From: Stenogyne calaminthoides
Lineage: Eukaryota; Streptophyta; Magnoliopsida; Lamiales; Lamiaceae
Assembly: GCA_037126765.1 (NCBI GenBank)
Contig: JBBCBC010000002.1
Span: 23,628,565 to 23,692,564, forward strand
DNA length: 64,000 nucleotides
Direction of reading: 5' to 3'
Positions 11,370 to 23,900 of the stretch are shown here, piece after piece; position 1 is the stretch's first letter; each line of letters starts with the position of its first letter. The translations under genes were made by a program, and so were the position numbers. The notes beneath the pieces were generated by a model. It was not told where the DNA came from and did no database searches. It was given only the letters and a program-made list of their open reading frames with translations.

Positions 11370-12420
11370 TTAACCGAGTCCCATGGTTGAGTCAGTGATG
11401 CATTTCTGCTTCACACTCGTCCATTTGATGGCTACACTTCCCAAATGGAAACACACTAACTGAGGCAGATAATTTATGGAATCTAAATTTGATTGGAAAT
11501 CCGAGTCCATGTAGCCGATGGGGATTGGAGTATCTGACTGATAAATCAACATTCTATCCCGAGTTCTTTTCAGATACTTCAGAATGTTTTTAACTGTCTT
11601 CCATTCGCTTTCCTGGGTTACTCGATATCTTGCTACCATGCCTACAAAGAAAGCATATATCCGGGTCTCGCATACAAAGATTGCATACATAAGGTTTCCT
11701 ACAGTCGAAGCACAAGGAATGCCTTTCTTGTCATCTATCTCCTTTTGCGTCTTAGGGGACATTTTCTTTGATAGATGGATTCCAAGTCTGAAAGGTAAGA
11801 ATCCTTTCTTGGAATCTTGCATGCTGAATCGTTTTAAAACCAGTGTCAATGTATGAATACTTGCGATAACCCGATCATCCTTTTCTTGCGATCTCGAGTA
11901 ATCTTGATCCCAAGGATGTGTCCGGCTTTTCCTAAGTCTTTCATATCAAACTGTTTTGAAACGCCATGCCCTTACGTCTGACCACACCTTCACATCGTTC
12001 CCGATGATCACAATGTCATCTACGTATAGTACTAAGAATACCAATGCAGTTCCGACACGCTTTTTATACACACAACTTTCAAACTCGTTTTGATCAAACC
12101 CATAAGACTTTATTACATGATCAAAACTTTGGTTCCAAGCTCTGGATGCTTGTTTGAGTCCGTAAATGGACCTCTTGAGCTTTACAAACTAGGTGTTCTT
12201 GGCCTGTTTCAATGAAAATATGGGGTTGTTGCATATAGATCTCCTTATCAAGACTTCCGTTAAGGAAAGCTGTCTTGACATCTATTTGCCAGATTTCAAA
12301 ATTGAAATGCGCAGCAATTGATAAGAGAATACGGATGGACTTAAGCATGGCTACGGGCGAATTTTTTTTCCTCATAATCGATCCCTTTCTTTCTGAGTAT
12401 AACCTTTCGCCATTAGTCTT
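11370..12420 (-). pseudogene. Reverse transcriptase and RNase H remnant, family A copia (minus)
   Basis: The minus frames give copia RT pieces (12375-12121: SIRILLSIAAHFNFEIWQID then VKTAFLNGSLDKEIYM) and the RT/RNase H connection and RNase H (11849-11370: GIPCASTVGNLMYA, then YMDSDFQSNLDSI, then AIKWTSVKQKCITDST). The polymerase block containing the usual YVDD falls in a broken stretch near 12000-12040 (TACGTAGATGACATTG on the minus strand). Frameshifts and stops separate the parts. Confidence 0.8.
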
Positions 12421-12604
12421 GCTTTAAAAGGTTTCAACCTTACCGTCCGATCCTCTTTTCCTCTTATATACCCACTTGCATCTAATGGGTTTGACCTCAT
12501 TAAGTGGTTCGATTAGCTCCCACACTCTATTATGAAACATAGAAAACTCTTCGGCTTTCATTGTTGTTTGCCAAGAAACTGCATCCTTATCTTGGAGTGC
12601 CTCG

Positions 12605-13400
12605 TCATATGTCCATGGGTCTGATTGCGGGAATCAAGTCCGAGGACTCTCCTATTCCCATGAATCTCTCGGGCTGTCTAACAACCCTCCCACTATAATG
12701 AGGCTCCGGTTGTGAAAGCGTATCGTTTGATATATCATCTAGTACAGTCGGCACTGAGGTTTGCCCTCTAAGCTCATTTAAGGTAATCTCACTTCTGGGT
12801 TTTCTTTGGTTCATATAGTCTTCTTCCAAAATCTAAAGTGGTTGCTTATTACCACCTTTTGATCTTCGGAACTATAGAACATACACCCTTTTGTTCCCTC
12901 GGGGTATCCTACAAACAGCCTTAATTCTGATCGAGGATCCAACTTACCGGCTTCCTTGTCCAACATGTAGGCCGGACACCCCAAAGTTCTCATGTGTCTC
13001 ATACTAGGCTTGCGCCCGGTCCACAATTCTTTGGCAGTTTTGGGAACCGATTTGGATAGCACCAAGTTCAGAATGTAAGTCGTTGTTTTCCAAGGTATGA
13101 CCCCAGAACGACTCGGGAAGATCCGCATAACTCATCATTGATCTAACCATTTCCAAAAGAATTATGTTTCTTTGCTCTGCAACCCCGTTTTGGTGAGGGG
13201 TTCCGGGTTCAGTGAGCTGGGATACAATCCCTTCATCAGATAAGAAGTTCTAAAACTCATTGCTGAGGTATTCGCCTCCACGATCAGATCGTAGAGACTT
13301 GATACGGTTTTCCATATGATTCTCTGCTTGATCCTTAAATTCTTTAGAATTTCTCAAAGGTCTCAGATTCATGCTTCATAAGGAAAATGTACCTTGAGTA
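12605..13400 (-). pseudogene. Integrase core and C-terminus remnant, family A copia (minus)
   Basis: Minus frames 13128-12811 (ILNLVLSKSVPKTAKELW, then RHMRTLGCPAYMLD, then GYPEGTKGCMFYS) and 12829-12605 (PEPHYSGRVVRQPERFMGIG) form the end of integrase and the linker towards RT. The catalytic core at 13140-13330 is frame-broken but shows the RSDRGGEYLS-like and PHQNGVAEQRN-like strings. Sequence up to RHMRTLG aligns with the plus copy that stops at 9092. Confidence 0.75.
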
Positions 13401-13413
13401 ATCATCAATAAAA

Positions 13414-13790
13414 TTACTCATAACCTCCTCTTGCTTTGGTTAACATTGAACTACGTACATCTATGTGAACGATCTCTAACACTTCTTTAGCCCCATTCCC
13501 CTTGGCTCCAAATGCCATTTTGGTCATATTACCCTCCAAACATGATTCGCAGGTTGGATCCGATTCAACTTGGAGACGCTCCAGTGAACCATCTTTCACC
13601 AACCTTTGGATCCTCTTTGGATTTATATGACCAAATCTTAGATGCCAAAGAAGTGTCTCGTTCACGTCTGATGAACATTTTCTTTTCTCGGAAACAGTTG
13701 ATGTGTTATAGGATACATTTCGTGAGTGGTGTGCACAGTTAATTGTATAGAGATTTTCCATCAATGTCCCGTAACAGATACACTCATCAT
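13414..13790 (-). pseudogene. GAG-pre-integrase region, family A copia (minus)
   Basis: One open frame (13764-13414) holds ENLYTINCAHHSRN, LWHLRFGHINPKRIQRL, CESCLEGNMTK and VHIDVRSSM-KARGGYE. These are the zinc-binding N-terminal integrase segment and the start of the core. This copy keeps its frame here better than the plus copy at 8309. Confidence 0.8.
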
Positions 13791-13859
13791 TTCAAAATGA
13801 TGTCATTCTTATTAGAAAAAACTTAGTGTCCTTTAATCGAATTTTAGAAACTGAAAGTG

Positions 13860-14790
13860 AATTCTTTCTAAAACTGGGAACATAAAGATAATCTCAAAAA
13901 AAACTTTATCTTCAAAAGATAGGTGCACTTCTCCCACTGCTTTAATTGCTACTCATGTAGCATTGCAATGTCTGCTACTTGCGTAGTATTGCAATAATTG
14001 TTACTACCGTAGCATTGTAATATCTGCCACTTACGTAGCATTGCAATGTCTTCTACTTTCGTAACGTTACCCAGTGTGATGAGGATCTCACTCCCACTAC
14101 GTTGCCGGATCATTTAGAACCCGTGAAGCCAACATGATTAGTGGATCTCGTATCAACCACCCACGAATGAGAAGTATACGCCGCTAAACAAGTTTCAACA
14201 ACTAGTGTATGAGAATTACCTTTCTTTCCGTCCCTTTTGGGGTTGGAACAGGCAAGACCTCCATTGTCCTCTCTCACCGCAGCTTAAGCACTTCCTCTTT
14301 GGATTTTCCTTGACACAACAAGCATTCATCATCTTACCATTGCCATTGGCAACAGTTGAGTTTTATTGCTTATGGCCTTTGGTCCTCTTCTTTATCTTGC
14401 CTACCCTTGGCTTAGAAAATGAAGACGGACCACTTGCCGTCAAAACTTGAGTTTGGTGCCTCTTCATCATTTCAGCCGAGACCAAAAGCTTGCAACAAAT
14501 TAGCTAGCGAGGCCAAAATGCTCAAAAACTTTTTGGGCAGAGAGTGGAGTACCAAATTCATCTGAGTCTCCAGATCATAATCTGCACTCAGAATCTCAAG
14601 TTTGTTCAGATGGGCCATCTATTTTGAGGACGTAATCCCTCACGGGTTTGCCCTCCACTATTTTCAGCGACAACATCTCTCGCAAGGTGATCTGACGAGT
14701 CCCGCATGTTTTGACTCGTCAGTTGGCTCATCTGATTTTTGTGTGTCAAAATCCACTTGTGTTTTTGTGCAGTTAGGAGAATTATAATTT
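13860..14790 (-). pseudogene. gag end and retropepsin remnant, family A copia (minus)
   Basis: This is the mirror of 7300-8260. The same zinc-knuckle remnant, the same DTR in place of the protease D-T/S-G, and the same five 26-bp units (13941-14070) are seen on the minus strand. Further upstream on that strand lie gag fragments near 14600-14790. The frame is broken. Confidence 0.6.
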
Positions 14791-16289
14791 TCCAATCAAT
14801 TTAGTTTCCTTACATATTGTATTGACTTTAAGTATAATAACAGTGGATTAAAAGGTAAATTGACATCTTTGAATCGAAATAAACAACTATATGCAATAGC
14901 ACAAGCATATCACAAGATTCGATCACATGCCATCATTTTTAAAATCTCAAAAAAAAATATGAACAATGCATCAGCCAACATCTCAAAACAGTTTAAATAA
15001 GCCACGTGGGTGGGTCATTATTTAAACACATTCAAGCAGGTTACAAACAAGAACATTTATAAACCTTTAATATCCAGACATAGTTGGCTCCTACTTGACC
15101 AATATAAAATTGACAGGGACTTGGGAAGTATATGCATATCAATTTTATACCTAAGTAATAACCATGATTAAATACGGATTACTATTTCACTTTGATCGAG
15201 CCTCGTTGGAGGGTCATCGCCGCCACTAGTAATAACCCACAATCATCCGCTTGGAATTCATTCATGTGAAACCTATCTTTTGACCGTCCGTTGGGGAATT
15301 CTCCAAAAGAATTCACAAATAAATAAATCATGGAGGTCAAAATTAATTCAATTTTATTATCCTAATAAAATTGTCAATTAATTATTTAAAACATACTTAG
15401 TAATTTTGAAGTTGAGATTTTTCAATTTGGCAACCCTCATGCAAACACATTTAAACAAATTAAATAAAGCATAAGATAGCACAAATAAATCAAGCAAAAA
15501 TGAAAAAATAAACATATTGGGCACAAATTATCCAACCATCATGGTTTGATTTTTTTCTTGACTTGATCTTGAAGAAACACGTCTCGAATTTCTCCCACTC
15601 GTTCGCCTCGAAAAAAATACTTGCTCGAACCGCCACGCCAAGCGCTTCGCAATGGGATGCACGCCCGATCCGGCCGGCCACTTGCCTGGATTTTATCAGC
15701 AGCCTCGGCACCGCCCGCTGGTCGTGCCCGCCCGATACCTAAGACGCCTCGGCAGGTATCGGCGAATCCGACAGTTCTCGGCGACGCGGCAGCAGCATCG
15801 CATCCATCCGCCTCCGCCCTCGCCCGCGTCCTCAGCGAAGCCGCGTCTCCGTAGCGCCAATCCCCCCTTCCGGCTTCGTTCGAGCGCACATATCGCGACC
15901 GCCCTCATCTCGCCTCGGCCACCCGGCCTGCGCCACCGCCCAGCGTGCGGTCTTTCGCCCTTTAATTCTTCGTCTCTTCGTTCCCGATCCGGTTACAATT
16001 TATTTACAAAAATAAATAAACCTGAGATTTAGACTAGTCTATTACATTGATCAAATCAAACAAATCCTAGTCTGCACTCGTGGATTTTCTCGAGGCAAAA
16101 CAAATCCTAACGAATCGAATTAAAAAACCACAGTTTATATGCATGCAAAATAAAACATTAAAATCCATGACAATTGGATACCTGCAAAACAAATCTAACA
16201 GTTCTACTATCCAATTTCAAAATTAATGTCCACGAATTAAATTACAATTTAAAAAATTCAGAGTCAAACAAAGGGCTCGATGCCGATTG
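14791..16289 (-). repeat. Leader and degenerate PBS of the inverted family A element
   Basis: This is the reverse complement of the 5720-7250 leader. It contains the GC-rich block at 15650-15960 and, next to the LTR, TCGGCATCGAGCCC on the minus strand as a decayed iMet-tRNA primer site. No coding sequence is supported. Confidence 0.65.
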
Positions 16290-17069
16290 AAGGGAATGAG
16301 TTGCAACGATCTATCTATTCGGGTTGAATATTTAAATACAAATTTAATTCATTAATTATTACTAGCATGAATTAATCCTATATTAATTCAAATAATAATT
16401 GCAACAACATATCATGCATATAAAAAGCCACGTAAAACCTACGCATGCGGAATCTACGGGTTTATGTGAACGTACCTCTCGGGATGGGGACCAATCAAGC
16501 AAGACATTGCAAGCACACGATTCTCTGTATTAATTTAGCAACTGTCTTGCAATTAATATTATTGTCCAAGATATAGGGTATCGAAGTCACAATGATTCTC
16601 TTCCCATTTATAAGTCAAAACAATAACTACTAATCACACACAGTCCTTATTAAGTGACAGAGATTAAGAAATCAACAACCATTGAGGTCTAACTCTTCAT
16701 CCCTTAAGTCGGTGCGAATGAGTTTATCCTCTTTGCAGGTCCGCTTCAGCGCATCGAATGCACTAGTGTAATCTCTTGGTAAAGACAAGTCAATCTGAGT
16801 ACACATCAATTTCTACCAATAGATTGTTCGGATCTATCTAAGTTGTGAAACACACACTCGTTTACGAGGCACTGTTAACGTGATCTTCTGTGATCTGGTA
16901 TCACCACGTTAACTACAATGTAACGTTTGCTATGAACAGTTTACAATAAATATATATAACATTCAATCATATTTAAAGTAACAGTGATAAATAATTTATT
17001 TCAGTAAATAAGTGTTTAATACATAAGTTATACAAAGTAAAATCATACTTTCACGTATAACCCCAACAT
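16290..17069 (-). repeat. Chimeric LTR: family A end joined to family B start
   Basis: Read on the minus strand, 17069-16491 matches the first part of the family B LTR (TGTTGGGGTTATACGTGAAA, as at 36513). At about 16491, in a GGGGACC stretch, the sequence changes to the last 200 bp of the family A LTR. About 850 bp of B and most of the A LTR are missing at the join. The right border ACCCCAACA at 17069 is followed by the TSD TAGAA. Confidence 0.75.
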
Positions 17070-17074
17070 AGAAC
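17070..17074. other. Target-site duplication TAGAA, right copy
   Basis: This is the partner of 3486-3490. It closes the family B insertion. Confidence 0.75.
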
Positions 17075-17137
17075 GGGGTGAGAGTCCATGCCGCCACACC
17101 CTATTGTAGAGCGGGAACATGGAATGGGGCGATCTAA

Positions 17138-17453
17138 GAGCATCCATAATGGTCCATCCAAATGGTATTTAAACATTGAATGTATGAAAGTTGATGCTTA
17201 GAATCATTGTGGATGATGTTTAAATTAGAGAGAGAGAGTGTGTGTCATCCATCCAAACATATGGACGAAGAGAGAAAAATATTTTTTTACAAAAAAAAAA
17301 GGTAAAAATAAGATGATGGTGGGACACATAAAAGATGTATGGATGGATGGATGATTGATAATCATTGTGAGAGTATATTTAAACAATTTAATATTTAAAA
17401 ATTAATAATATGAAGATTATGTGGAGGAGAGAGAACATCCATTGTGGATGCTC
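17138..17453. mobile_element. Tourist-type MITE (PIF/Harbinger-like)
   Basis: Terminal inverted repeats GAGCATCCATAATGG and CCATTGTGGATGCTC bound a 316-bp AT-rich unit. It is flanked by the 3-bp duplication TAA (17135-17137 and 17454-17456), the target preference of PIF/Harbinger elements. It has no coding capacity and lies about 500 bp upstream of the SWIB gene start. Confidence 0.8.
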
Positions 17454-17456
17454 TAA

Positions 17457-17959
17457 ATAACGCGGGCCAGGACGACACGAGTTAACATTCCCATTCTTAG
17501 TTGGGACACTTATAAACAAACCAACCCGTGTAGACGAGAAACTTCCCCCACCCCAATAAAAATTATGTCACACGCGAGTTTGAACCTGCGTTGTCCAAGA
17601 AATTCAACCCGCAAGTTGGGTTTTTGGGCTCATTCTATTCAATATTCATCGAGTTACTCTTTTACGGGAGTGCTTTGAACTACTTGAAAATAATAAGAAT
17701 CACTTATTAAAATGAAAAGTTGTGAGAGGACTGCTTCAAGTAGAAGTGCTTGTGGACCAAAATAATATGTTGCAAACACACCCTAAAGAGACTAGTTATT
17801 CAAAAGGTAAGGTAAAATTCCGAAAATAGGCCTCCACCCCAACCCCCAAACAGAAGCTTAACAAAATCAAACGACACAGAAAACCGGCATTTCAAGAAAC
17901 CAACAAATTCCCATCCATATTCAAACCTAAACATTACCGAAAATCCGGAGCGAGAAAAA
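17457..17959 (+). promoter_or_regulatory. Presumed promoter and 5' leader of the SWIB gene
   Basis: No transposon border or ORF is seen between the MITE and the ATG at 17960. The last 150 bp are rich in A and C, as in plant leaders. I see no clear TATA box. The transcription start cannot be placed from sequence alone. Confidence 0.35.
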
Positions 17960-20900
17960 ATGGTATCGGATTCGGAGCTGATCGAGCGGCTGCAACACTT
18001 CCTCACCACGTCGGACCTCACCACTACCACCACTGCTATCCTGAGCCGCCGCCTCGAGGAACATTTCGCCGTTGATTTGTCCGATAGAAAGGCGTTTATC
18101 AGAGAACAGGTCGATAATTACATGCAAAGCCAAATTGAAAAAGTTTCCGATAATGAAGAAGTAGAAGTAGAAGTAGAAGAAGAAAATGAAATTCGTGATG
18201 AAGGAGTGGTGGAGGAAGAAGACGAAGAAGAAAAGGAATCGCCAATGGCGAGTACTGCCAAACGCGCCTCTAAAAAACGGTTGGTTTCACAATTTGTTTT
18301 CTTTGGCTACCTGTTCAGATGTTTTTCCCCCTTTTTTTCAGAGATTTCTAGATATGGAATTGTTGCCCTTTGTCTTTTTTTTTTTTTTTTTGATTTTGGG
18401 GTGGATGATTATTCTTGTATAATTTCGTACTTGTTCAATATAATAGTCTGTGAATTCTATTTTTGGTTGAGGATGAGGAGAATTCGTTTAATTCAAGGTA
18501 TATGCTCTGGTATTGGAGGACAATCAATGTGAATTTTTCGGGACTTGCAGTATTTGAACTTTAGCTGTGAAGTCAATTCATTGCATGCATTAACTTTTGA
18601 GTTCTTTTTTAATTTTATGTTTGTTTTTCAGCTTAGGGTTCTTCATTTGATGAAGTTTGATCAAGTTGTAGATTATCATTACAAGTTTCTACATCTGTTT
18701 TTTTGTTTTTCCTTTAATTCATTCATGATGATATTCCTCCAGTTGAATAATATTTTCTGAATTTGGGAGGGATAAATTTCCTTTTATCAATAAAAATAGT
18801 TTTTATTGTGCACGTTATGTTAAACCCCCTTCAAAACATCCCTTTGCATTCTGAAATTTTCGTTGGTCACTGAGCTATGTTTGGATGTTTTAGAAGAATT
18901 AACTGACAAAGTCTATAAAAAAAGTATGATGTATCATGTGTTATGAGTGAGATTTGTTGGGTAGCATCATAATTCATGTATGTTTAATGTTGGGGTAATG
19001 CATTAACGATGAAATGAATTTGTTAGCCCATAACCAGACACTACCTTAAAATAACATAATAAACAACTGAAGAATATTATGATTGTGGCTCCATTCACTC
19101 TTTCAATGTTAATTGACCTAGTTGGTTATATAGGCTACCTCTTGCCTCTGGTTGAATACCTAGTGCTTACTGAGTACAAAACAAATATGATGCGTTTGCA
19201 TCAAGTGTAAACATACGCAGTCTAGAAAAAACAATGGGATGTAAGACCATTCTTTCTCCTAGTTAACATTTTTATTAGGTTGAATTTGCAAGCTCTTCCA
19301 CCGCCAATTCTTTCATCATATAAGTCAGCTGATGTTACTTTCTGAAATTTTATTTGCGTGTATATGCTTACATATAGGCTTCTCTTGTCAGATCTTGTAA
19401 GAAGGAGAAAGTTAAGAGAAAAGGTGGAGGTGGAGGATTTACTAAATTATGCAGTCTTTCTCCAGAGCTTCAGAAATTTACAGGAGTAGCCGAACTGGCT
19501 CGAACAGAGGTATAACAAACTTAAATGTCCTATACTCAAGGAAGTAAATATGCCGATACCTCACCGATATATCCCATATTCATAGTCACTGATATCGATA
19601 TTGGGAAGAATGATATTTCCATAATATTATCGATCAATACCTGTATGCAATATCGATATCAGTTAATTTGTTGTACAAATTGTGCCTAGTATCAGTAAAA
19701 TATCAAGAAATTATTGGAAATATCGAGAATATGTCGATAAATTTCGGAAAATATAGATAAATAGCATATGAAATACATTGTATGTTCTATTTTTATATTT
19801 AGCACAAATTTAAAAAAAAATTCAAATTCTTTTGTTAAATTTATGTATTTAAAGTTTCTTATTAAATTTCATAATTTTTAAATTTACCGATATTGAATAT
19901 ATAACCATCAATATTTCTACAAATTTAAGTGTCTCGAATTTCTACAAATACCGATATTTAAAACCTTGCCTATACTTGATGGTCTGTTATCACATATCTG
20001 CCTTCTGTTTCATGACCAGGTTGTCAAGCAACTTTGGATGCATATTAGAGAGAATAATTTGCAGGATCCGTCCAACCGGAGAAATATACTTTGTGATGAC
20101 ACACTGCGCAACCTTTTTGGTGTAGATAGTATTGATATGTTTCAAATGAATAAGGCTCTTGCAAAGCACATATGGCCTTTGGATTCTGACGGTGGTATGA
20201 TTTTTGGCATATGAGTACCCTCATTTTGAATTTTCTTGAACAATATTGTGTCTTCTTATGTCTTTCTTTTTGTGTGACGGCTTGCTTGAGGTAGCTTGCA
20301 GTATTTATTTTGCACATGAATACTATTTTAATATTGTTTTGATAGAGTGGTGCTATGGAAATCCTGCAATATGACCAGAAAGAGACATTTATGATGTTAA
20401 AATATTGTACAATGAGTGAGAGCAATCTTATTTAAGCTGAGTTCTTTCACCTTTCTTGGAAGTATTGGATAGAGATATAAGAGTTGCAGGCAAAAGGTAT
20501 TGATGGCTTATAATTTAGGATTGTTGTCTAACCTTAGGCAAGAACAAGTTGGTAATGAGAATGTGTATTGCCTCATTGGACAACTGATATAATTTTATTA
20601 GGTATTAGATCAGTTGATCAGGAGATATGACTTATGATCCCAATATAATTGAGTAATGAAGGCATAATTGATAGATAAATATTTTGAGAAATAATGATGT
20701 ATGTGGGATTTAATTGGAATCTTGTGTTCTGGATATGACTCCATAAAGAATCTCACTTTGTGAGCCTAACTTGAAGTTCAATGTAGTTGCTGGAACTCAT
20801 TTTATGCATTTATCTTTCGATCTATAGGTTTTCACTTCAACTATTTTTGTTGTTGCTATAGGTGCTTGGTGGTGCATCATTCTTCTGACTTTATTTATGT

Positions 20901-23900
20901 TCAATTGTATTATGGCAGCAAATTTCAAAACAACATACTGAATTCCACAATGTGTAGTTTTTTATCTTGTGGCAATTGGCCTTATGCGGAATATTTAGCT
21001 CTATGTATAGCAGTTTTACTAGAACTGACTTGTATTATTTACTGAAGTTTCTTCAAAAAGTGAAGTTCCTCCAGTCAGTCCTGCACCTAAAGTGAAGCAA
21101 AGGAAGCAAGAGAGAGATGAAGGTTAGAATCCTAGACTGAACCCTTATAATGCTTCATTCTTATTTGGTTAATAAATTTTTCTTCTGTTCAAGTTCTCAC
21201 TGTAATTTTGCGGGGTTTTTGAACGCCATGGACTCTTTTAAACAACACTTTTTGATGAATAATTGAAAAGACAACGTAGATTGTCTGGAATTAAAATCAT
21301 GGAAAACAGTAAGAAATGTAATAAGAGAGATATACAGAAACAGAGTGAGAGTTCATGCCCTGCTTATATCCTTTTTGTGTAAAACACCATGTTTCTTGAT
21401 AATAGCCAGTAATCCTGCAATTATTTTTAAATTTTCCTGAATTCTTATCGAATAATATCCACCCCCCCCCTCTGGTAAAATGTGTGTAATAGATGAAGAT
21501 GAGCCAAAGAGAAAAGAAAAGTGACCTAGGGGTGGAAATCCAGCCTTCCTTGCTCCTCTTAAACTCTCTGATGCTATGGTGAAGTTTCTTGGCACAGGAG
21601 AAGATGCACTACCTCGTTCTGATGTTGTTAAAAGGATTTGGGATTACATCAAGCTACACAACTTGCAGGTACAATGTGAATATTGCTAAACTTGTTTAAA
21701 CATCTTATAAGTTGTTTCAAGAGCTTAAAAGATTTGTTGGTCCCGGTGGAAAAACCCATTTTGCGCGTGTGGAAGCAAACATTTTAAATCAGTGTAGCAA
21801 GGAAGGGTGTCAGTGTAGAAGATACCCGAGCTGCTAAAACGATTACAAAATGAGAAGGGTGTCAGTGTAGTAAAAATCAGATCAGATAAAGGTACAGAAT
21901 TTCTGAACTCTTTTATTACTGATTTTTGCTCTAAGTTTGGTATACAGCATGAAACGTCAGCTACGAGGACGCCACAACAAAATGGAGTAAATTGAACGAA
22001 CGGAGAACGAAACTCTCAAAGAAGTTCGCCGCACAATGTTAAATTGAACATGCGATACCAAGCCGTTTCAAGGTATAATCAACACCGCATGCCATACTCG
22101 TAATGTATGTCTTCTCGACTAAGGCTCACTACAAAACACCCTATGAACTGTGGAAGGACAGAAAACCTCGTGTCTCTTACTTCCATGTTTTTGGGTGTAA
22201 GTGCTTCATACACAACAATGGGAAGAGTCAGTTGAAGACTTTTGAGGCCAAGTCAGATGAGGGTATATTTCTAGGATATTCCTCATCTAGCAAGGCTTTC
22301 GTGGTCTACAATGCATTTAACCCTACTTGTGGAAGAAACACCCCATGTAGTCTTTGATGAAGCATCTTCGATCAAGAGAAATCTGCCAACAAGATGTACA
22401 CGATCAACAAGAACCTCGATGTTCGGAAAATGGATCGACTAACGATCAAGGAAAAAGAATCGAAACTCAGAATAATATACATTCCAGATCTAGGCTGATT
22501 CACCGGATCATTCAGATCCCAAGGTACGAAAAACTGTCGATGAAGAAGCTGATACAGCTGAGACAGTATCAACTGAACCATCCGGTTCAGGGGGAACATC
22601 TGAAGTTCCCACGAACAGACATCAGCACATGATGAGTCCAACATCAGCTGAGACTTGTTCTTATCAAGTGGATCATAACTCGCACCACTCCCAATCGCTA
22701 GTAATGAAATTTTATCAGAAACGGACGATGCTCTCCAAAATGCAAATCGAATGTAAGGACACGGATAACCCGGTCATCCAACCGATCGATAATCGGAGAC
22801 CCATCCGATAAAGTTAAAACTAGATATCGATTGGTGAAAGTGCCATGTATTGTCAAGTATCTCGCCTATGAAGGAACCAACAACAATAGAGGAAGCTCTA
22901 CAAGACGCTTGTCGGATTCTAGCCATGCGGAAGAGCCGAAACAGGTTCGGCCGTAAATCAAGTTTGGGTAAATGCACCAAGTCATCAAGACGTTATTGGC
23001 ACGGTGGGTATTCAAGAACAAGAGAGATGAGAAAAACGCTATCACCGAAATAAGGCAAGACTTGTTGTTGCTAAGGGGTATTCACAATCGTAAGGAATTG
23101 ATTATGATGAGACCTTTGCACCCGATCCGCCGCCTAGAAGCCATTCGCCGTTTTATATATGCTTCCCCACGAGGGTTCATCAGATATCGATGGACGTAAA
23201 GAGTGCTTTCTTAAACGGGGTACTAGCAGAGGAAGTTTATGTCTAACAACCTTCAGGCTTTGAAAAGGGCAACCAAGTGTACCGTTTAAGAAAAGCTCTC
23301 TATGGCACAAACAAGCTCCTCGAGCTTGGTATGATACACTCTCTCTCGGTTCTTGATCAATAGTGGGTTCACTAAAGGAACGAAGGACGTAACCTTATTC
23401 GAATAGAAGATGGAAAAGATATTCTGATGGTTCAGATCTACGTGGACGACATCATCTTCGGATCTCCTAACAAGAGTCTATGTGAAAGATTCAGCAAACT
23501 GATGCAAGGGAAGTTCGAGATGTCCATGATGGGTCAGATGAATTACTTTCTGGGTCTTCAAGTGAAGCAAAGTGCAGAAGGGATATTCATCTGCCAAGCA
23601 AAGTACACTAGGAATCTATTGGCTAAGTTTGGAGTTCAAAATTGTAAGGAAGCCAAAATTCCTATGATGACTGGATTCAAGATGGATCCAGATGAGGATG
23701 GTCAGAAAACAAATCAGAAGGAATATAGGGCTCTCATTGGATCTCTACTATACCGACCGCCAAATAGACCGAGATATAACCTTCGCATGGTGTATGTTCC
23801 GATTCGTGCAAATCCAATGATAAGCCACCTAGAAGCGACTAAAAAGGATTCTTAAGTATCTGAAGGGGACGGTAAATCTTGGTTTATTTTACCCATCAGA

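Noticed and set aside
18280..18532. Read-through of SWIB exon 1 into intron 1 as an alternative protein end
   Set aside because: A good donor at 18280 and matching phases with exon 2 at 19392 make splicing far more likely; the read-through text is hydrophobic intron-like sequence.
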